DNA of 64,000 nucleotides, from positions 62,001 through 126,000 of the forward strand of contig VNWV01000006.1 of NCBI GenBank assembly GCA_009801085.1, written 5' to 3'. The translations under genes and the position numbers were made by a program. The notes under the pieces are model-generated. The model was not told the DNA's origin. It was given only the letters and a program-made list of their open reading frames with translations, and did no database searches. This stretch comes from Lasiodiplodia sp. COLG20. Its lineage: Eukaryota; Ascomycota; Dothideomycetes; Botryosphaeriales; Botryosphaeriaceae. Positions 58,253 to 64,000 of this stretch are shown in pieces (position 1 is the stretch's first letter; every line of letters begins with the position of its first letter).

Positions 58253-59369
58253 ATGGCTATCATCCCAGGATTCGTCTACGACCAGTACAGGAGGCTGCCC
58301 GTAGTTCCCAAAGACTGCACCGGCCAGACCATCATCGTCACAGGGAGCAACACAGGCATCGGTTTCGAGGCAGCTAAGCATTTCGTCGAGCTCAACGCCG
58401 CGCGCGTCATCATCGCCGTGCGCTCCCTCGCCAAGGGCACCGCCGCCAAGGACGCCATCGACGCCGCCTTCCCCTCCCGCGCCGGCGTCGCGCAAGTCTG
58501 GGAACTCGACCTCGCCTCCAACGCCTCCGTCCGCGCCTTCGCCAAGCGCGCTAGCGAAGAGCTCGACCGCATCGACGTCGTGCTCGAGAATGCCGGCGTC
58601 GCGATGGCCGAGTGGACCGAAGCCGAGGGCACCGAGACGACGGTGCAGGTCAACGACATCGGGACCTTCTTGCTCGCCGTGCTGCTGCTGCCGAAGCTGA
58701 AGAGCGTCGCCAAGGACTTCGGCATCACGCCTCATCTGACCGTCGTATCCAGTAGCACCCATTTCGACGCCAAGTTTGTCGAGGGTCAGCAGGATGACGT
58801 CTTCGCGGCGCTGGCGGAGAACAATCCGGAGTACATGAAGGAACGGTGCGTTATTTTTCTTGGGCCGCGTCTCTGCGCAACGGTTATTGATTCGTTTTTG
58901 GCTTTCAGGTACCCCGTCAGCAAGCTCATCGAGATTTACGCCGGCCGCGAACTCGCCAGCCTCCTGCCCGTGGAGAAGACCGGCGTTGTTATCAACCTCC
59001 TTTGTCCCGGCCTCTGCTGGAGCGAGCTCACGCGCAACTGCACTTGGGGTGTGTGGCTGCAAATCTTTACCTTGCGCCTGTTGCTCGCGCGGTCTCAGGA
59101 GGTGGGTAGCCGCACGCTGCTGCATGCCGCTGTCGCTGGACCGGATAGCCATGGCCAGGTTTGCTCGGATTGCGAGATCAGGGAGTAAGTCGCGTCCTTT
59201 CCGTTCTGGCGCATCTTGAGTGGAGCTGACGATTGTTCTTTGTAGGGATAAAACCGCCGAATTTGTCAAGTCGGAAGAGGGCCAGCGCACGCAGAAAAAG
59301 GTCTGGAATCAGCTTGTTGCAAAGCTGGACGCCATCGAGCCTGGATGTGTGAGCAAGGCATTGGCCTAA
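58253..59369 (+). CDS. Short-chain dehydrogenase/reductase
   Basis: A predicted 330-residue SDR. Exons are 58253-58845, 58909-59184 and 59246-59369, with introns of 63 and 61 bp. Motifs: TIIVTGSNTGIGFEAAKHF (cofactor), DVVLENAGVA, VTVVSSSTHF (catalytic Ser), and RYPVSKLIEIYAGREL with the catalytic Tyr-xxx-Lys, assembled across the first junction. It resembles the retinol-dehydrogenase-like fungal SDRs often seen in biosynthetic clusters. The first intron has no stop and is a multiple of three, so an unspliced read-through would insert 21 residues before the active-site Tyr; splicing is favoured. The third exon ends VAKLDAIEPGCVSKALA. Kozak context at 58253 is good (AGCCATGG). It follows the ADH by about 380 bp in the same direction. 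Substrate unknown. Confidence 0.87.
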
Positions 59370-59597
59370 AGTCAATGAGTGCTGTTGTCTTTCTCTGGAA
59401 GTGGTTTAGTGTTATTATCACTTGGAACAGGCGTTTGGTGGCGGAGAATGTTTCGTCTCTCGAAGCCAATTTATTGATTTTTGCTAATTCAACATCATCA
59501 ATTTACCGAAGCTACCATCGAGAGCTGAGTTGAAGGAAAGCCGGATCGATGACGGTTCTTGTGCTGCTGGCTTATTTCTACAGACAACTGCTTAGCT

Positions 59598-59726
59598 CTA
59601 CATCCAGGAAAGGTCAACCGCCTGAGGATTACTTACGCCGCAGCCGCTGCAGGAGCACTGTCCTTGCGGGCAGGTGCAGGCCGAAGGACCGTTGCAGGTG
59701 CAAGAAGAACCACAGCTGCAACCCAT
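59598..59726 (-). CDS. Metallothionein-like small Cys-rich protein
   Basis: The ATG at 59726 (ACATCATGGG) opens MGCSCGSSCTCNGPSACTCP, followed by QGQCSCSGCG: nine cysteines in 30 residues, in CxC and CxxC pairs with Ser/Gly spacers. This is the pattern of fungal copper metallothioneins, which chelate Cu(I), and possibly Zn or Cd, in the cytosol. After GCG the DNA reads GTAAGTAATC, a strong splice donor. Unspliced, the frame ends after 42 residues at 59598. If the next TAG-AG pair is used as acceptor, the protein ends about one residue after GCG, close to the usual tiny size. Both ends are possible, but the 39-bp intron would be very short. It lies tail-to-tail with the SDR. No histidine is present. 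No metal-response element is assigned. Confidence 0.78.
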   Translation of the reverse strand: MGCSCGSSCTCNGPSACTCPQGQCSCSGCGVSNPQAVDLSWM

Positions 59727-59845
59727 GATGTTCGTTTTAATGATTTGAAAAGTGTGGTGGAACTTCGAGGAGTGTCTTCTTGAGGCAGAGAGATGCAATT
59801 CTGGTTGCTCTGATGGAAAGACTATGGGCTGGATGCGGAAGCTGC

Positions 59846-59854
59846 TTCTTATAG
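59846..59854 (-). promoter_or_regulatory. TATA box of the metallothionein gene
   Basis: On the minus strand CTATAAGAA sits about 122 bp upstream of the metallothionein ATG, a fitting place for a TATA element plus a short leader. A strong TATA box suits a stress-inducible gene. Confidence 0.5.
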
Positions 59855-59859
59855 GCACC

Positions 59860-60723
59860 TCAGCGTGGGGGCCGCGTCATGTGGGAGCATATGACGTCGC
59901 AGCCGGAAGCAGCGGGGAAGGAGGGTCAATCTGCTGATATGGTGCTCCCATTTGCTGAACGATGCCTGGTCTGGTTCGAGTTTCTTCGGAGAAAAGGCGC
60001 CGTCAACGGGCCGGCGTAGTTACCATCTCGCTTCATCTTGCCATGAGCGACTTCCTTTGACTACACGCTTGTGTCATCAGATCATCCTTCTCCGCACGTC
60101 TGGCCAGCGTGCCAAGCGGCGCCATTCATTTGAGGTACCCCGTAAGATTGTCTTCCACTGAAAGGTGTCAGTTATCATTGAACAGGTGTCTGCATGTTTA
60201 AGTCACACACCTCCACATGACTGCGGAACCGTTCGTATCTTCTGTTCCACGATATTGCCGTGTGTGGTCAGCTAGAGTAGGCATGTTCCATCGGGTTGTG
60301 TCCCCCTTGGGTCCACGCGTTTGACCCCGCTGCAAGCGAGTGCCCCACATTCCACAACGTCCCTTCAGGGGAACTCACCTGTGCCTGGAACCAAGGCAAC
60401 TGCCACGGACGTGGTCTCTGGGGCCTATTGTCAGTCCTGTAGTGCCAGGAGTTTGGGGAGTGATTTACCTTTTGGTCCCATCTTTCGGCTTTTCTTGACG
60501 ATTTGCTGCATTCCCAGCCTACCTTCAACTCTGCATTTCAGCACCCGTAATGGCAGCACCAGATTCTCATTTGAGCAAGCAGAGGACAATCCGCGGAACT
60601 TTTCGCATCTATACAATGGTAAGATTTGTCTCTCCACATACTCAGACGCTTACAGTGGAAGACTAGCGCGAAGATAGAACAAAGGGGAGACTATGTCTCA
60701 GCAATTCTCTTCGAACGATCAAC
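59860..60723. other. Intergenic, upstream of metallothionein
   Basis: No gene is recognised. GACGTCATATG near 59892-59902 is a CRE-like half-palindrome in the metallothionein promoter. The rest shows no structure up to the repeat at 60724. Confidence 0.4.
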
Positions 60724-60774
60724 ATATGTGGGTTATTATATCTTCACGTCCAGACGTTAGCTTCAGCTGCCCAT
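60724..60774. repeat. Palindromic MITE-like repeat, copy 2 (internally deleted)
   Basis: Keeps the left edge AACATATGTGGG of copy 1 and the whole right arm CGTCCAGACGTTAGCTTCAG with CTGCCCATGG, but most of the left arm is missing. The right flank (AATGCGCAAAAAGAAAAG) matches the other copies. Confidence 0.6.
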
Positions 60775-61266
60775 GGAATGCGCAAAAAGAAAAGAAAAAA
60801 TCACGTTGGCCTTCGGCTCCAATACTCACTCGTACACCATCCCGACAATATAAGCCTGCGCATAATGTAGCCACTTACGACAACCTCACCATCCGTGCTT
60901 GCGTTGAACAAACTCAGCCCTCGCGGAGAACATTATCAGAAACTGACCGAGTTTTATGAATTAGGCGCCGGACTCAAGGCGCAATTATCAGCAGATCTGC
61001 TCGGTCGAGCTGCGCCATGCTCGGGTGCGCAGGGTCAAAATCCTTCGTATGCAAGTGATGACTTTACCGCTCAGCTCGCACACCTTACCCGATTGGGATA
61101 GCTGTGCGCTCCCCACACATTTTTCTATTGCTGACGGTGCTACAAGTAGGCGCCAAGCTTCGCATACAGAGGGTCGTTTCAGCCGGAGACTGGGGCGAAG
61201 AATAGTAAGGCCCTGGAACAAAGACTATGCCTTGACTCTTTTCCTTAACAAAAAACAAAACTTATT

Positions 61267-61350
61267 TGGGTAGTTGAAGCTATCATCCGGACGTAAATGT
61301 GGAATTAATAATTATATTCACATCCAGCCGATAGCTTCAACTATCCATGG
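61267..61350. repeat. Palindromic MITE-like repeat, copy 3
   Basis: TTGGGTAGTTGAAGCTATC at the left pairs with GATAGCTTCAACTATCC at the right across an AT-rich spacer of about 30-45 bp. It is the same family and orientation as the copies at 2553 and 60724. Its flank ATGAGCGAAAACAAATTCAC matches copy 1. Confidence 0.65.
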
Positions 61351-62740
61351 TATGAGCGAAAACAAATTCACCTTAGCCGTCAGTTGCGATGCCTCTCTAT
61401 ATTCAGAACTCTCTTCCGATATTACCGTATCACGTCACTCCCTGCAGAGTACGGTAAGCCACTTCTCGTCGGCTTTATACATGCCTATCCTTCTCTCGAA
61501 AGCTAGTCCTATAATAGATAGCTGCAACCATGGTATGGATAGGTAATTTTAAGAACGGCTTATGTTTTTAGCTACTAATCGAAGGATTGGGGGACGAGAT
61601 GAATATCCACAGAAGGGATTACAGCGAAAAATCGCAAAGCGTGAGCTTGTAGTCCGCGGTGTTTCAGCAATATCGGCGAGTAAAGCAGTCTTTATACTTG
61701 CGCTATTACTTCTAGAAGAGAAAGAGAATCCGGCTACGCATCCGAGTGCGAGTCCGGCTACGAATCCGGCCCGAGTGGCTGTGCACATCCTTCGCTGGGG
61801 ATGCCTGCTTCGACGCGAATGTTGTGCATATCACCACCGCGAGAAAATGACAAATAATTCACGAAGTGCTACGTATTTGTCAATGATGACCAGGAGGTAT
61901 TTTTGCAGACTAGTAAAGACTCATTCTCTACAAGGTCTACCCGCACGCTTCTCTAAGGCACACAGCCATTTGGTGTTTATCAGCTTGCTCAAAGGATGGA
62001 TATCTTCACTACAAGAAATAGATGCGCAACCGGAACGGACTCATGAATACGCGGGTCCGACGGCTTTCCAACACCCCACCGCCATTTGATCGACGCAGAG
62101 CACAGACTGGGCGGATGCTGCGGAAAAGCGACGAGATGGTTAGGGTAGGCTACGCCTGCAGTCCAGCGCATATGAATTGAGACCGCGTTTGTTTTTGAAG
62201 CCTAAGCGGGATTTTCATCAAAGGTTGTTGTGTATTCGTGAGTCAGATCTTGGGCTTAGTTCGTTGACGATGGATGCTCCGCCCTCAAGACTAAAGGTTT
62301 AGCATACGAGAGACCAAAGGTTTAGGTGAAGCGGAAAACCAAGCTTTACTTGGCTCACACGGGACGATGCTTGACCGATGTTTGGTGAGAAGAGGGGAGG
62401 CGCGTACGTGGGCGGTTGAATACATGCGCTGTCAGCACTAGTGGGCTTGGAGGATCACAGTGGCTTAGCGCCCGTCAGCAACAGGTGCACAAGGGGCCAA
62501 AATGGCAACGCTATCCCAAAACAAGCAAACCGTGCGAACTTGGAGAGGCTTTGCGAAGCTTGAAGTGTCATGCCCACCATTGCCCTACTCCATCAACAGC
62601 GCGTCGACAGGATTCACATCCTCCAACGGCCCCAGCCACGCCGCTGCGGTCGACAGCTTTCGTGCATTGCAGATCCCCCAGGGCCTATATAGCCATGCAG
62701 CAAGTCTGCTCAGGATGTCTCATCACATTCCATCGCAACA
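61351..62740. other. Gene-poor DNA, possible element remnant
   Basis: No intact gene. A 175-codon plus frame at 61562-62089 and a minus frame over 61549-61788 overlap; neither carries a motif I can name. A two-unit 24-nt tandem repeat lies at 61727-61774. The last 300 bases are the leader and promoter of the next gene. Confidence 0.4.
61727..61774. repeat. Two-unit 24-nt tandem repeat
   Basis: Two adjacent units, AATCCGGCTACGCATCCGAG and AGTCCGGCTACGAATCCGGC each with four more bases, differ at a few positions. Too short to be a satellite; it may mark a decayed repeat. Confidence 0.5.
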
Positions 62741-64000
62741 ATGTTCGACAAACTGAAGAACTCGACCTGCCCGGCGCCGATATCTGACGCCGAGGCCAAG
62801 CCTTTGAGCATTGGAATCACAACGCAGCGACTCCTCACCTACATTTCTATTCCATGCGCTGCCATATCATCAATCGCTTGCCTTTATCTCATCTTCAAGC
62901 ATCTACACCGATACACTCGACCGGCAGAACAGCGCCAGATCGTCCGCCTTATCTTCACTCCCGTCATTTACAGCATCCTCTCCCTACTGTCGCTCCTGTT
63001 CTACGATGCGCATGAGTATATCGAGCCGCTGCCTGAGCTGTACGAGGCCTTCGCTCTGGCATGCCTCTTCGTGCTGTTCGCGCATTATTGCCGGAACCCC
63101 ACTGTGCGAGATACGAGCGGATTTACGCGGGCCAAAACGCGCAACGAGTTTGAAAGCATTGCAGATATCAAGGTGAGCCTGGCCTCTGTCTCATGAATCT
63201 TTTCGCATGCTGACTGTTGTAGAAAACATGGATCTTGGTTTTCCAATACCCTATCGTCAAGACCATCCTCATCATCGCACAAGAGGGATCGACAGCGGCA
63301 GGAACGTACTGCGCGGCTTCCAACTCAATCCATTTTGGTCACATCTGGGTACGAAAACACCACTCACCATGTACCAAGTCCACACGCTAACCCGAACAGA
63401 TAACGGTCATCGGAAGCATCTCTTTGGTCGTCTGTTTCATGACCATCCTGCGGTTCTACAAAGTCAACAAGCATCTGATGACGGTGCACAAGCCGCTGGC
63501 CAAGCTCGCCTCGTTCAAGCTCATCGTCTTCGTCATCTTCCTGCAGAACCTGGTCTTCAACTTCATCCCCACGCCGACGGGCCTGTCGTCCAACGGCACC
63601 GTGTCGCCGCGCGACATCAAGTACGGGCTGCCGTCGTTCCTGGTGTGCGTCGAGATGGTCTTCTTCTCCTTCTTCTTCCACTTCAGCTTCCGCAGCCGCC
63701 TGTACCACCCGTCCGAGCGCGGCACCACCGGCGCCGCCATGTCGCTGCCCGCCGCCGCTTTTGATGCCATCAACCCTTCTGATCTCGTTATGGATATTGC
63801 CCAGATGTTCACCACCGGCCCCGTCGCCGCCGGCTACGTGCGCACCCAGAGCCCCAGCGCCGCCTTCGCCCAGAATAGCCCGGCCATGCACCCCCTGGTG
63901 CCGCCGGCCGGTGCAGCGGATCAGAGGCCGGTGTCGCCCGTCAGCATACCGCCGCCGTACGAGAGGCCGTATGATCCCGCCTACAGTCAGCACCTTTCTC
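62741..64000 (+). CDS. Ost-alpha / TMEM184-type (DUF300) membrane protein, 3' truncated
   Basis: The 5' part of an organic-solute-transporter-alpha-like protein, cut by the window end after about 386 residues. Exons are 62741-63172, 63223-63348 and 63400 onward; introns are 50 and 51 bp. Predicted seven-helix core: RLLTYISIPCAAISSIACLY with IFKHLHRYTRPAEQRQIVRL, FTPVIYSILSLLSLLF, YEAFALACLFVLFAHYC, ILVFQYPIVKTILIIAQ, ITVIGSISLVVCFMTILRFY, LASFKLIVFVIFLQNLVFNF and FLVCVEMVFFSFFFHFSF. The motif QRQIVRL and the block KPLAKLASFKLIVF are family marks. A cytosolic Pro/Ser-rich tail follows. In fungi such proteins sit in vacuolar or endosomal membranes; the substrate is unknown. The ATG at 62741 is the first in frame. 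Confidence 0.88.

Noticed and set aside
58226..59290. 354-codon open frame antisense to the SDR
   Set aside because: It mirrors the GC-rich third-position pattern of the SDR exons, spans its introns and has no motif.
47778..59369. Classical secondary-metabolite cluster
   Set aside because: Regulator and tailoring-type oxidoreductases are present, but no polyketide synthase, peptide synthetase, terpene synthase or DMATS occurs in the window.
1..64000. CRISPR arrays, prokaryotic operons, rRNA genes or viral insertions
   Set aside because: No regularly spaced direct repeats, rRNA-like sequence or viral replication or capsid motifs were seen; gene structure is eukaryotic throughout.

Overview
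The window is nuclear DNA of a filamentous ascomycete (Pezizomycotina). The evidence is the many 45-110 bp spliceosomal introns with GTRNGT donors and CTRAC-like branch sites, a fused BIO3-BIO1 biotin gene, a HET-domain gene, two Zn2Cys6 regulators and an ApsB/Mto1-type spindle-pole protein. I cannot place it below that rank from the sequence alone. About twenty protein genes are intact or cut by the window edge. One gene is clearly broken, and there are some gene remnants, a small palindromic repeat family and several long gene-poor gaps. Intron-exon structures were worked out by hand from splice signals, frame and family motifs. They have no transcript support.

Layout. 0-1.5 kb: 3' part of the bifunctional biotin gene. 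1.5-9 kb: accessory ground with a palindromic repeat copy, a frameshifted secreted/membrane protein gene, a HET-domain gene and decayed coding remnants. 9-14.9 kb: a Zn2Cys6 regulator and a divergent pair of DUF7702-like membrane protein paralogs, with a shared hairpin-forming motif (CGCACTGCTWACC) around them. 15-30.3 kb: metabolic and transport genes, namely a zinc alcohol dehydrogenase, a secreted nucleoside hydrolase, a full-length PDR-type ABC transporter, a six-exon secreted carboxylesterase and a membrane-type SDR. 30.7-41.9 kb: a dense housekeeping block of a LETM1-domain mitochondrial protein, eIF3k, a PDCD2/Tsr4 protein, an Ecdysoneless/SGT1 protein and an ApsB/Mto1-like microtubule-organising protein. 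42-47.8 kb: a small coiled-coil protein and a DUF6594 membrane protein in sparse DNA. 47.8-59.7 kb: a polyglutamine-rich Zn2Cys6 regulator, a seven-exon FAD monooxygenase of the Baeyer-Villiger type, a zinc alcohol dehydrogenase, an SDR and a tiny cysteine-rich metallothionein. 59.9-62.7 kb: gene-poor DNA with two more palindromic repeat copies. 62.7-64 kb: an Ost-alpha/TMEM184-type membrane protein cut by the window end.

How genes may work together (inference). The regulator-monooxygenase-ADH-SDR run at 48-59 kb has the enzyme set expected for alcohol-ketone-ester oxidation and could be a small catabolic or tailoring module. There is no polyketide, peptide or terpene synthase in the window, so it is not a classical biosynthetic cluster. 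The most unusual items are the palindromic repeat family, the CGCACTGCTWACC hairpins, the metallothionein, a 13-nt microexon in the second ADH, and a gene broken by frameshifts confined to its first exon.
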